Of a stretch of DNA of 5,233 bases, positions 1 through 5,233 are shown one piece after another (the stretch's first letter is position 1; the number at the start of each line of letters is the position of its first letter). Both the position numbers and the translations under genes were made by a program. Origin of the DNA: an uncultured Sphingomonas sp. (lineage in GTDB: Bacteria; Pseudomonadota; Alphaproteobacteria; Sphingomonadales; Sphingomonadaceae); the NCBI GenBank assembly GCA_946886845.1, contig CAMPJH010000113.1, positions 1-5,233 on the forward strand, read 5' to 3'. The notes under the pieces were generated by a model, which was not told where the DNA came from, ran no database searches, and saw nothing but the letters and a program-made list of their open reading frames with translations.

Positions 1-1
1 C

Positions 2-1993
2 GGTCAGGACTCCGCCTTCCTCATAGCCGACATAGCCGGGAGGGGCGCCGATCAGTCGCGCGACCGCGTGCTTCTCCATGAACTCGGACATGTCGATCCG
101 GACCATCGCCGAGGGATCGTCGAACAGGAATTCGGCCAACGCCTTGGTCAGCTCGGTCTTGCCGACTCCTGTCGGGCCGAGGAACAGGAAGGAGCCGAGT
201 GGCCGGTTGGGGTCCTGCAGGCCGGCGCGGGCGCGGCGGACGGCCGCCGAGACTGCTTTGACCGCTTCGTCCTGGCCGATCACCCGGGCGCCGATCGCGG
301 TCTCCATCTGCATCAATTTCTCGCGTTCGCCCTCCATCATCCGCTCGACCGGGATTCCGGTCCAGCGGCTGACCACGGCGGCGATGTCCTGGTCGGTGAC
401 TTCCTCGCGAAGCATCGCGCCCTTGGTCACTGCCGCGGCTTCGGCGAGTTGCTTCTCGAGCTCGGGGATGCGCCCGTATTGGAGCTCCCCGGCCTTGGCG
501 AGGTCGCCGCTTCGCTGCGCCTGCTCAAGCTCGATCCTAGCGGCGTCGAGTTGCTCCTTGATCTTGGCCTCGCCGGCGATCTTTTCCTTTTCCGCCCGCC
601 AGCGCTGGGTCAGCTCGGACGATTGCTGCTCGAGGTTGGCGAGCTCTTTCTCGAGCTTGTCGAGCCGCTCCTTCGACGCCTTGTCCGGCTCCTTCTTCAG
701 CGCCTCGCGCTCGATCTTGAGCTGGATGATCCGGCGATCGAGATTCTCGATCTCCTCGGGCTTGGATTCGACTTCCATTCGGATCCGACTCGCCGCCTCG
801 TCCATCAGGTCGATCGCCTTGTCGGGCAGGAATCGGTCGGTGATGTAACGGTTCGACAGGGTCGCGGCCGCGACGATCGCGGCGTCGGTGATCCTGACGC
901 CGTGGTGGAGCTCGTATTTCTCCTTCAGCCCGCGAAGGATGGAGATGGTGTCGGCAACTGTCGGCTCGCGCACGAACACCGGCTGGAAGCGGCGTTCCAG
1001 AGCCGCATCCTTTTCGACATGCTTGCGATATTCGTCGAGCGTCGTTGCGCCGATCACGTGAAGCTCGCCGCGCGACAGCGCCGGCTTGAGCAGGTTGGAC
1101 GCGTCCATCGCGCCTTCGCTTTTCCCGGCGCCGACCAAGGTGTGCATCTCGTCGATGAAGAGGATGATATTGCCTTGTGACTGCTTCACCTCGTCGATGA
1201 CGCCCTTCAAGCGTTCCTCGAACTCGCCGCGATATTTCGCGCCGGCGATGAGCGAGCCCATGTCGAGCGCCAGCAGGCGGCGATCCTTGAGGCCATCGGG
1301 CACATCGCCGTTGGCGATCCGGATCGCCAGGCCCTCGACGATCGCGGTCTTGCCGACGCCCGGCTCGCCGATCAGCACCGGATTGTTCTTGGTGCGGCGG
1401 GCGAGGACCTGGATCGTCCTCCGGATTTCCTCGTCGCGGCCGATGACCGGGTCGAGCTTGCCCTCCCGCGCCGCCTCTGTGAGATCGCGCGTGTAGCGCT
1501 TGAGCGCATCATAGCGGTCCTCGGACGCCTGCGTGTCCGCGGTCCGGCCGCCGCGCAGCTTCTCGATCGCGGCATTGAGCGCCTGCGGCTTGAGCCCTGC
1601 TTTCTCGAGCGCCGCCGCGACGTCGGTGCCCTTGGACAGAGTCATCGCCAGCAGAATCCGCTCGACGGTCACATATTGGTCGCCGGCTTTCTTCGCGACC
1701 TGCTCCGCCTGGTCGAGGATCCGGATGGTGTCGCCGTCGAGCGCCGGCGCCTGGGTCGCACCGGTTCCGGTTACCGCCGGAATCTTGGCAACCAGCGCAT
1801 CGACCTCGCGCCGCGCCGCGATGGGGTCGCCGCCGGCGGCCTCGATCAGCCCCGCCGCCATGCCCTGCTCGTCGTCGAGCAGCGCCTTGAGCAAATGCGC
1901 GGGGGCGATTCGTTGATGATGCTCGCGAACCGCGATCGTCTGGGCCGCCTGGAGAAAGCCTCGCGCCCTATCGGTGAGTTTCTCGAAATCCAT
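2..1993 (-). CDS. clpB: ATP-dependent disaggregase ClpB (Hsp100), N-terminal 664 residues, cut by left edge
   Basis: ClpB is a cytoplasmic hexameric AAA+ chaperone that, with DnaK/DnaJ/GrpE, threads aggregated proteins through its central pore after heat stress. I read the whole minus frame and found no stop across 664 codons. Visible in order: the N-terminal substrate domain (about 1-145); NBD1 with Walker A GEPGVGKT (209-216), pore-loop Tyr254 in KYRG, Walker B acidic pair Asp281-Glu282 in FIDEMHT, and arginine-finger pair Arg334-Arg335 in ALERRF; the charged coiled-coil M domain (about 410-527), which marks ClpB rather than ClpA or ClpC; then NBD2 with Walker A GPTGVGKT (606-613) and pore-loop Tyr654 in GYVG. 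These positions lie one to three residues from their E. coli counterparts. The family is about 860 residues, so the NBD2 Walker B, sensors and C-terminal domain lie off the window. ATG at 1993 has GAGGTG five bases upstream, and the product starts [10 protein letters not shown] as the family does. Confidence 0.97.
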   Translation of the reverse strand, partial: MDFEKLTDRARGFLQAAQTIAVREHHQRIAPAHLLKALLDDEQGMAAGLIEAAGGDPIAARREVDALVAKIPAVTGTGATQAPALDGDTIRILDQAEQVAKKAGDQYVTVERILLAMTLSKGTDVAAALEKAGLKPQALNAAIEKLRGGRTADTQASEDRYDALKRYTRDLTEAAREGKLDPVIGRDEEIRRTIQVLARRTKNNPVLIGEPGVGKTAIVEGLAIRIANGDVPDGLKDRRLLALDMGSLIAGAKYRGEFEERLKGVIDEVKQSQGNIILFIDEMHTLVGAGKSEGAMDASNLLKPALSRGELHVIGATTLDEYRKHVEKDAALERRFQPVFVREPTVADTISILRGLKEKYELHHGVRITDAAIVAAATLSNRYITDRFLPDKAIDLMDEAASRIRMEVESKPEEIENLDRRIIQLKIEREALKKEPDKASKERLDKLEKELANLEQQSSELTQRWRAEKEKIAGEAKIKEQLDAARIELEQAQRSGDLAKAGELQYGRIPELEKQLAEAAAVTKGAMLREEVTDQDIAAVVSRWTGIPVERMMEGEREKLMQMETAIGARVIGQDEAVKAVSAAVRRARAGLQDPNRPLGSFLFLGPTGVGKTELTKALAEFLFDDPSAMVRIDMSEFMEKHAVARLIGAPPGYVGYEEGGVLT

Positions 1994-1998
1994 GGCTA

Positions 1999-2004
1999 CA
2001 CCTC
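1999..2004 (-). promoter_or_regulatory. Shine-Dalgarno site of clpB
   Basis: On the minus strand GAGGTG lies five bases before the ATG at 1993, the best ribosome binding site next to any gene start in the window. It fixes the clpB start. It is also the 3' arm of the inverted repeat at 1999-2016 and could therefore be masked in some transcripts. Confidence 0.75.
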
Positions 2005-2016
2005 GAACTGGAGGTG
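1999..2016 (-). promoter_or_regulatory. Inverted repeat that could mask the clpB ribosome binding site
   Basis: A perfect 6-bp inverted repeat, CACCTC (1999-2004) and GAGGTG (2011-2016) on the plus strand, encloses a 6-base loop. In minus-strand RNA the 5' arm CACCUC is a complete anti-Shine-Dalgarno and the 3' arm is the clpB Shine-Dalgarno itself. The stem does not extend beyond six pairs, so it should be only moderately stable, which would fit a heat-sensitive or ribosome-displaceable switch. Regulation is inferred; the dyad itself is seen directly. Confidence 0.45.
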
Positions 2017-2044
2017 ATGTGGGGTGCTACCGGCGCAGCACAAG
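2017..2044 (-). promoter_or_regulatory. Sigma32 (RpoH)-like heat-shock promoter of clpB
   Basis: On the minus strand a -35-like CTTGTG (2044-2039) is followed after 14 bases by CCCCACAT (2024-2017). The RpoH consensus is roughly CTTGAA, 13 to 17 bases, CCCCATNT, so the CTTG core, spacer length and CCCC-A-T pattern all agree. It lies between the upstream stop codon and the clpB start. Transcription would begin near 2010, giving a leader of under 20 bases. clpB is a classic RpoH target in proteobacteria, which supports the call; no start-site data are available here. Confidence 0.65.
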
Positions 2045-2047
2045 TCC

Positions 2048-2788
2048 CTATTCGTGTTGCGGCGCAGCAGCCGTCACCGGCGGGTTCGCTTCGGGCACGT
2101 AGGGCATCGGGCCCTCGGCCAGGACCGCGGCGCACCCATAACCGCCACGGGCGCCCGCCATTCCCCATTCCCGGAACTTGCGGGCGTCGATATGGAATCT
2201 GAGGCCCTTGTAGAGGCCAAGCCCGATGGCGTTCCAATTGCCGGTGTCGAGTTGAATCCGGCAGAGCGTCGCCATCAACGCCTCGCGCGTGATCGGTCGC
2301 GTCGGAACCATGTCGATGCCGCCGCCGGTCAGGTGAGTCGAAGTCGGTGCGCCGGCTGCGCAGCTGTTGAGTGTCGGGTTGCGATAGGCCGAGACCGGCT
2401 CGACTTCTCCGATCACCGGCTCGATGACCGCCCCGATATAGCGCAAGGCGTGGACTATATTGGGCCAGTGTTCGGTCGGTGGGACCTCGAATGGCTGGCC
2501 GCCGCACTTGCGCCAATCGCTCGCAGTGCGCAGCAGCTGCCAGGTTGGAACCACTCCGCCGACGCCGTTGATCGTCAGATAGTCGTTGAATGCGCGCACC
2601 CGGATCGGATGGACGACGGACGCCATATACCAATTGCGATAGCCGCGCTCATCCTGGCCGACGATCACATAGGGTTGGGTGGGCGCCCAGATTGCCGGCG
2701 CTGGGCCCGGGGCGGCAGAGCTTGCCGGATAGGCTTGTCCAACCGCGCCTGAGGCGAGGAGAACGCAAAGGCCGGCAAGCGCACGCAT
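2048..2788 (-). CDS. Exported M15A-type zinc peptidase (D-Ala-D-Ala carboxypeptidase-like)
   Basis: The 246-residue product begins with Arg2 and a hydrophobic stretch to about residue 19 (ending VGQA), a plausible Sec signal peptide, so a periplasmic location is inferred. The C-terminal half has the M15 zinc-site pattern: S-x-H-xx-G-x(3)-D at 150-159 (His152, Asp159), preceded by SAYRNPTLN (133-141), then GLGLYKG-RFHID with His199 as the third likely ligand, followed by REWG (206-209). Family members cut D-Ala-containing peptide bonds in or near peptidoglycan; the actual substrate is unknown. The putative mature part has four cysteines (95, 143, 176, 219), which could form disulfides in the periplasm. 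After Gly217 comes a Pro/Ala-rich tail without recognisable structure. ATG at 2788 is preceded by a weak GGTGGGCGG. The stop is 54 bases before clpB on the same strand, while the PHA-system gene diverges upstream. I cannot tie it to a named member such as VanY or DdpX. Confidence 0.8.
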   Translation of the reverse strand: MRALAGLCVLLASGAVGQAYPASSAAPGPAPAIWAPTQPYVIVGQDERGYRNWYMASVVHPIRVRAFNDYLTINGVGGVVPTWQLLRTASDWRKCGGQPFEVPPTEHWPNIVHALRYIGAVIEPVIGEVEPVSAYRNPTLNSCAAGAPTSTHLTGGGIDMVPTRPITREALMATLCRIQLDTGNWNAIGLGLYKGLRFHIDARKFREWGMAGARGGYGCAAVLAEGPMPYVPEANPPVTAAAPQHE

Positions 2789-2811
2789 CCGCCCACCATA
2801 AACCGCAGGCG

Positions 2812-2826
2812 GCGCTTGAAAAGCGC
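2812..2826. repeat. Short inverted repeat between the divergent genes
   Basis: GCGCTT (2812-2817) and AAGCGC (2821-2826) form a perfect 6-bp inverted repeat around GAA. The next two bases also create the palindrome AAGCGCTT (2821-2828). It lies in the 62-base gap between the peptidase and PHA-system starts, where an operator could act on both. No convincing -35/-10 pair was found around it, and in such GC-rich DNA a dyad this short may be chance. Confidence 0.3.
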
Positions 2827-2850
2827 TTCGGCGCCGGTCACAGCTTGGAA

Positions 2851-3168
2851 ATGAGCCAGCCCATCGACGTCGATCTGCCCCACAAGCTCGGCAAGGAGGA
2901 GGCGCGGCGCCGCATCGGCGGCAACATCCACAAGCTCCAGGAGCATATTCCCGGCGGCGCCAACGTCACCTCGCGATGGGAAGGCGACACGATGAAATTG
3001 AGCGTCGCCGCGATGGGCCAGGCGATCGATGCCGACCTCACCATCTACGAAAGCAAGGTCCACTGCCATATCGACCTGCCGGGACTGCTCGGCATGTTCG
3101 CGCAGCCGATTGCGGCGATGCTCAGCGCCAAGGGCGGCGATTTGCTGCTCGAGGACAAGCGCGACTGA
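2851..3168 (+). CDS. Polyhydroxyalkanoic acid system family protein (PHA granule-region type)
   Basis: This 105-residue cytoplasmic protein matches my recollection of the small PHA_gran_rgn family: an opening strand followed by LPHKLGKEEARRRI (9-22), an amphipathic helix, then SRWEGDTM (41-48) and alternating strand segments ending in a hydrophobic helix with LPGLLGMFAQPIAAML (76-91). Members are often encoded near polyhydroxyalkanoate genes, but their biochemical role is not established, and no PHA synthase, phasin or depolymerase is visible here. The frame extends upstream to 2590, but ATG at 2851 is chosen because the extension is antisense to the peptidase gene and the family begins close to this point. 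Ribosome binding is weak (GGA just before the ATG). The stop TGA overlaps the next start by one base, so the two genes form an operon. Confidence 0.75.
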   Translation: MSQPIDVDLPHKLGKEEARRRIGGNIHKLQEHIPGGANVTSRWEGDTMKLSVAAMGQAIDADLTIYESKVHCHIDLPGLLGMFAQPIAAMLSAKGGDLLLEDKRD

Positions 3169-4478
3169 TGCGCCATTTCGCCGTCGTCGGATCGGGGCCG
3201 GGCGGCTTCTACACCGCCGAGGCGCTGAACAAGGCATTCGGCGAGCAGGCACGAATCGATATCCTCGACCGATATCCGGTCCCCTACGGGCTGGTGCGCT
3301 TCGGAGTGGCGCCTGACCACCAGTCGCTAAAGGCCGTGTCGAAGCGCTACGACAAGGTCGCCGAAAGCGCAGGGGTCGATTTCATCGGCAACGTCTGCGT
3401 CGGCCGCGACCTGTCGCTTGCCGAGCTGATGGAGTTCTATGACGCGGTGGTGCTGGCGATCGGCGCCCCGAACGACCGCAAGCTCGGCATCCCGGGCGAG
3501 GATTTGCCGGGCGTGGTCGGCTCGGCGGCGTTCGTCGGCTGGTACAACGGCCATCCCGAGTTCGCCGACCTCAACCCGCCGCTCGGCGGCACTCATGCGG
3601 CGGTGATCGGCAACGGCAATGTCGCGCTCGACTGCGCTCGCATCCTGTCGAAGACCCGCGGCGAGCTGGAAGGCGGCGACATCGTCGGCCATGCGCTCGA
3701 CGCCCTCGACGCCTCGCCGATCCGCACCGTCACCATCCTCGGCCGCCGCGGGCCGCTGCAGATTTCCATGACACCGAAGGAGCTCGGCGAGCTCGGTCAG
3801 CTGGAATCTGCAACGCCGGTCGTCGATCCCGCCGACTTCCCGCCGGTCGAGGCCGATGAGGCGCTCGAGCCCGGCCAGCGCAAATCGGTCTCGATCCTCC
3901 GCGAATTCGCCAGCCAAGGCCCCGACGAATCGAAAGCGACCCGAATGGTCTTCGATTTCTTCGCCAAGCCCTTGGCAATCGAGGGCGACGGCAAGGCCGA
4001 GAGGATCGTGGTCGAACGAACCAGGCTCGACGAGAGCGGGCGCGCGGTCGGCACGGGGGAAACCTACGAGGTGCCTGCGTCGCTCGTCATCACCTCGATC
4101 GGCTATTCGACGCCGCCGCTCGAGGGCGTTCCTTATGATGAGCGCGGCGGCAAGTTCCTGAACCAGGACGGGAAGATAGCCGATCGGCTCTATGCGGTCG
4201 GCTGGGCCCGGCGCGGACCGACTGGGACAATCGGCACCAACCGCCCGGACGGCTATGAAGTCGCCGAGCAGATCGTCGCGGCAATGCCGCCGGGCAGCTC
4301 GGGCGATCGCGCCGGCGCGTCCGGCCTCAAGTCGCTGCTCGCCACCCGCGACGTGATGGCGACCGACTATGACGACTGGCGCAAGATCGAGCAGACCGAG
4401 ACCGCTCGCGCCCGGCCCGGCTCTCCGCGCGAAAAATTCGTCCGGGTCGAGGATTGGCTGACCGCGCTGGGGCGCTGA
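3168..4478 (+). CDS. Ferredoxin/adrenodoxin-type NADP+ reductase (FprA-like flavoprotein)
   Basis: A 436-residue FAD enzyme of the adrenodoxin-reductase/FprA family, which passes electrons between NADPH and a small iron-sulfur ferredoxin in the cytoplasm. FAD site: GSGPGG at 8-13, then the family signature PYGLVRFGVAPDH (39-51). Next come AIGAPNDRKLGIPGEDLPG (97-115) and FVGWYNGHP (122-130). NADP site: VIGNGNVALDCAR (146-158), with Arg193-Arg194 in GRRGP placed to bind the 2'-phosphate, then TPKEL (202-206). The second FAD contact region, GWARRGPTGTIGTNRPDG, spans 345-362. Length is near the usual 430 to 460 residues, with no missing motif. ATG at 3168 overlaps the preceding stop (TGATG), implying translational coupling; GAGGA sits about 12 bases upstream, rather far. 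An in-frame extension back to 2976 is only a shadow of the upstream gene. The partner ferredoxin is not in the window, so whether it feeds a P450, an oxygenase or Fe-S assembly is unknown. Confidence 0.92.
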   Translation: MRHFAVVGSGPGGFYTAEALNKAFGEQARIDILDRYPVPYGLVRFGVAPDHQSLKAVSKRYDKVAESAGVDFIGNVCVGRDLSLAELMEFYDAVVLAIGAPNDRKLGIPGEDLPGVVGSAAFVGWYNGHPEFADLNPPLGGTHAAVIGNGNVALDCARILSKTRGELEGGDIVGHALDALDASPIRTVTILGRRGPLQISMTPKELGELGQLESATPVVDPADFPPVEADEALEPGQRKSVSILREFASQGPDESKATRMVFDFFAKPLAIEGDGKAERIVVERTRLDESGRAVGTGETYEVPASLVITSIGYSTPPLEGVPYDERGGKFLNQDGKIADRLYAVGWARRGPTGTIGTNRPDGYEVAEQIVAAMPPGSSGDRAGASGLKSLLATRDVMATDYDDWRKIEQTETARARPGSPREKFVRVEDWLTALGR

Positions 4479-4483
4479 TTGCA

Positions 4484-4502
4484 GGTTGCGCTGCGGGCAA
4501 CC
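4484..4502. repeat. Inverted repeat after the reductase gene, overlapping the tRNA -35 box
   Basis: GGTTGC (4484-4489) and GCAACC (4497-4502) pair perfectly around a 7-base loop, six bases after the reductase stop. It could be a weak end-of-transcript hairpin, but it is followed by C-rich DNA rather than a T-run, so it is not a typical intrinsic terminator. Its first arm overlaps the proposed -35 box of the tRNA. Confidence 0.3.
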
Positions 4503-4514
4503 CCCCTCTATCTA
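4486..4514 (+). promoter_or_regulatory. Putative sigma70-type promoter of tRNA-Pro
   Basis: TTGCGC (4486-4491), a 17-base spacer and TATCTA (4509-4514) lie about 50 bases before the tRNA. The optimal spacing, conserved TTG and TA..A positions and location between two transcripts on the same strand support it. The boxes are imperfect and no start-site evidence is available. The rest of the 4479-4565 gap shows nothing else recognisable. Confidence 0.45.
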
Positions 4515-4565
4515 GCCGCGGCCTTGGCTCCCGCCGCGACGGTCTGTCGCCTCGCGGGTTCCGGT

Positions 4566-4642
4566 CGGGGAGTAGCTCAGCCTGGTAGAGCACTGTCTTC
4601 GGGAGGCAGGGGCCGGAGGTTCGAATCCTCTCTCCCCGACCA
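4566..4642 (+). tRNA. tRNA-Pro, anticodon CGG
   Basis: A 77-base cloverleaf folds by hand. The acceptor stem CGGGGAG/CTCCCCG (4566-4572 with 4632-4638) pairs perfectly. D stem GCTC/GAGC (4575-4578 with 4588-4591) closes a 9-base loop containing GG. Anticodon stem CTGTC/GGCAG (4593-4597 with 4605-4609, one G-T pair) closes loop TTCGGGA, with anticodon CGG at 4600-4602. The variable loop is GGGCC, and T stem GGAGG/CCTCT (one G-T pair) carries loop TTCGAAT. Discriminator A4639 and CCA at 4640-4642 are encoded. It reads CCG, a common proline codon in these GC-rich genes. The starting C is typical of bacterial tRNA-Pro. Confidence 0.97.
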
Positions 4643-4643
4643 C

Positions 4644-5233
4644 TTAATTTCGGTCGAGCGTTTCGCTCCCGACTTCGGCGATCGACCGATGGCCGGTCAG
4701 CGCCAAGGCCACCCGCATTTCGGCATCGATCAGCCTGAGCACGTGCTCGACGCCCTGTTGCCCTGCCGCCGCCAGCGCATAGGCCCAGGCGCGGCCCAGC
4801 ATCACGAAGTCGGCGCCGAGGGCCAGCATCCGAACCACGTCGAGCCCTGAGCGCACTCCGCCATCGACCAGTATTGGCACCTTGCCGCCGACGGCTTCCG
4901 CCACCCGAGGCAGCGCCCGCGCGGTGGAGCTGACTCCGTCGAGCTGCCGGCCGCCGTGGTTGGAGACGACAATCCCGTCGACGCCGCTCGCCGCCGCCTG
5001 GAGCGCGTCGTCGGGATCGAGAATGCCCTTGATGAGCAGCGGGCCCTTCCACTGCTCGCGGACCCACTCGACATCCTTCCAGCCAATGCTTGCGTCGAAG
5101 TTGGACGACACCCAGCCCATCAGGTCCTGGAGCGCGGCACCCGAGCCCAGCAGCGGTTCGAGATTGCCGAGCGTAAGCGGCTTGCCATGAATGGCGACGT
5201 CCCAGGCCCATGCCGGCCGCCGGAGCACCTGCG
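4644..5233 (-). CDS. lldD: FMN-dependent L-lactate dehydrogenase (LldD-like), C-terminal 195 residues, cut by right edge
   Basis: Enzymes of this (S)-2-hydroxy-acid oxidase family oxidise L-lactate to pyruvate through FMN and, in LldD, pass electrons to the membrane quinone pool. The visible half runs from a partial codon at the right edge. Counting residues from the first full codon (5229-5231), it shows RRPAWAWDV (4-12), [13 protein letters not shown] (44-56), the FMN-contacting lysine in LLIKGILDP (64-72, Lys68), catalytic [10 protein letters not shown] with His92 and Arg95, and FMN phosphate-binding DGGVRSG (123-129) and LGR (145-147). The tail ends about where family proteins do. A GTG at 5228 is internal, since family sequence continues upstream of it. 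The whole protein should be about 380 residues, so half is missing only because of the window edge. The NFD-S--WKD-EW and [10 protein letters not shown] context favours LldD, but glycolate or mandelate enzymes are not excluded. The stop (4646-4644) lies one base from the convergent tRNA. Confidence 0.88.
   Translation of the reverse strand, partial: QVLRRPAWAWDVAIHGKPLTLGNLEPLLGSGAALQDLMGWVSSNFDASIGWKDVEWVREQWKGPLLIKGILDPDDALQAAASGVDGIVVSNHGGRQLDGVSSTARALPRVAEAVGGKVPILVDGGVRSGLDVVRMLALGADFVMLGRAWAYALAAAGQQGVEHVLRLIDAEMRVALALTGHRSIAEVGSETLDRN
4653..4673 (+). terminator. Possible stem-loop downstream of tRNA-Pro, inside the lldD 3' end
   Basis: GTCGAGCG (4653-4660) pairs with CGCT (4664-4667) and CGAC (4670-4673) around a TTT loop, giving eight pairs with a CC bulge. 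It begins 11 bases after the tRNA and may help end or process the tRNA transcript. No T-run follows, so intrinsic termination is doubtful; it also lies in lldD coding sequence, which limits how freely it could evolve. Confidence 0.3.

Noticed and set aside
68..1180. A 370-residue plus-strand open frame
   Set aside because: It is the exact complementary-phase shadow of clpB, whose minus frame carries all the AAA+ motifs. Long antisense frames are expected in GC-rich DNA, and its translation is low-complexity Leu/Asp/Arg-rich with no domain.
2014..2202. A plus-strand frame whose start follows GAGG
   Set aside because: The apparent ribosome binding site is the complementary arm of the clpB leader dyad, and the frame is antisense to the peptidase with no family resemblance.
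2024..2752. A 242-residue plus-strand open frame opposite the peptidase
   Set aside because: Its translation has no recognisable domain, while the opposite strand has a signal peptide and the M15 zinc motif. It is a shadow frame.
2798..2823. A TTTTCA ... TTTATG pair on the minus strand as a peptidase promoter
   Set aside because: The spacing is too short, the boxes are poor, and transcription would start almost at the ATG.
2665..3252. A 195-residue minus-strand frame across the divergent gap
   Set aside because: It overlaps three better supported genes, and its translation has no domain. It is a shadow.
4479..4850. A plus-strand frame beginning just after the reductase, 123 residues
   Set aside because: It is a translation of the tRNA gene and the antisense of lldD; the [23 protein letters not shown] string is a familiar artefact of translating tRNA genes.
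4327..5211. A 294-residue minus-strand frame spanning the tRNA
   Set aside because: It reads through the tRNA gene and out of frame through lldD, with Arg/Ala/Gly-rich shadow composition.
1..5233. A search for a novel defence, mobile or secondary-metabolite system
   Set aside because: Every substantial stretch is explained by familiar housekeeping families. No direct repeats, target-site duplications, transposase, integrase or toxin-antitoxin pair was seen, and base composition looks even throughout.

Overview
The window is GC-rich, densely coded bacterial chromosome. Gene content, codon style and a sigma32-type promoter with a CCCC-start -10 box suggest an alphaproteobacterium, most likely a sphingomonad; this is inferred from family resemblance, not from a marker gene search. 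It looks like an ordinary housekeeping region: no mobile element, CRISPR array, phage gene or defence cassette is visible.

Layout, left to right. (1) 2-1993, minus: the first 664 codons of clpB, the Hsp100 disaggregase. The frame is open throughout and is cut by the left edge just before the second Walker B motif. (2) 1994-2047: a 54-base gap with a good sigma32-like heat-shock promoter and a perfect 6-bp inverted repeat whose 3' arm is the clpB Shine-Dalgarno sequence. (3) 2048-2788, minus: an exported M15A-type peptidase, possibly murein-directed. (4) 2789-2850: a 62-base divergent intergenic stretch with a short inverted repeat. (5) 2851-3168, plus: a small protein of the polyhydroxyalkanoic acid system family. 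(6) 3168-4478, plus: a ferredoxin/adrenodoxin-type NADP+ reductase, its start overlapping the previous stop as TGATG. (7) 4479-4565: a short gap with a plausible tRNA promoter. (8) 4566-4642, plus: tRNA-Pro(CGG) with encoded CCA. (9) 4644-5233, minus: the C-terminal half of an FMN-dependent L-lactate dehydrogenase (LldD-like), cut by the right edge and ending one base from the tRNA.

How the parts work together. The minus-strand pair (peptidase, clpB) and plus-strand pair (PHA-system protein, reductase) diverge from 2789-2850. clpB appears to have its own heat-shock promoter, so it need not depend on transcription through the peptidase gene. The PHA-family protein and reductase are almost certainly one transcript with coupled translation, but the sequence does not show that they share a pathway. 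The most interesting signal is the clpB leader: the hairpin that would mask its ribosome binding site may form only on transcripts arriving from upstream, not on those started at the heat-shock promoter.
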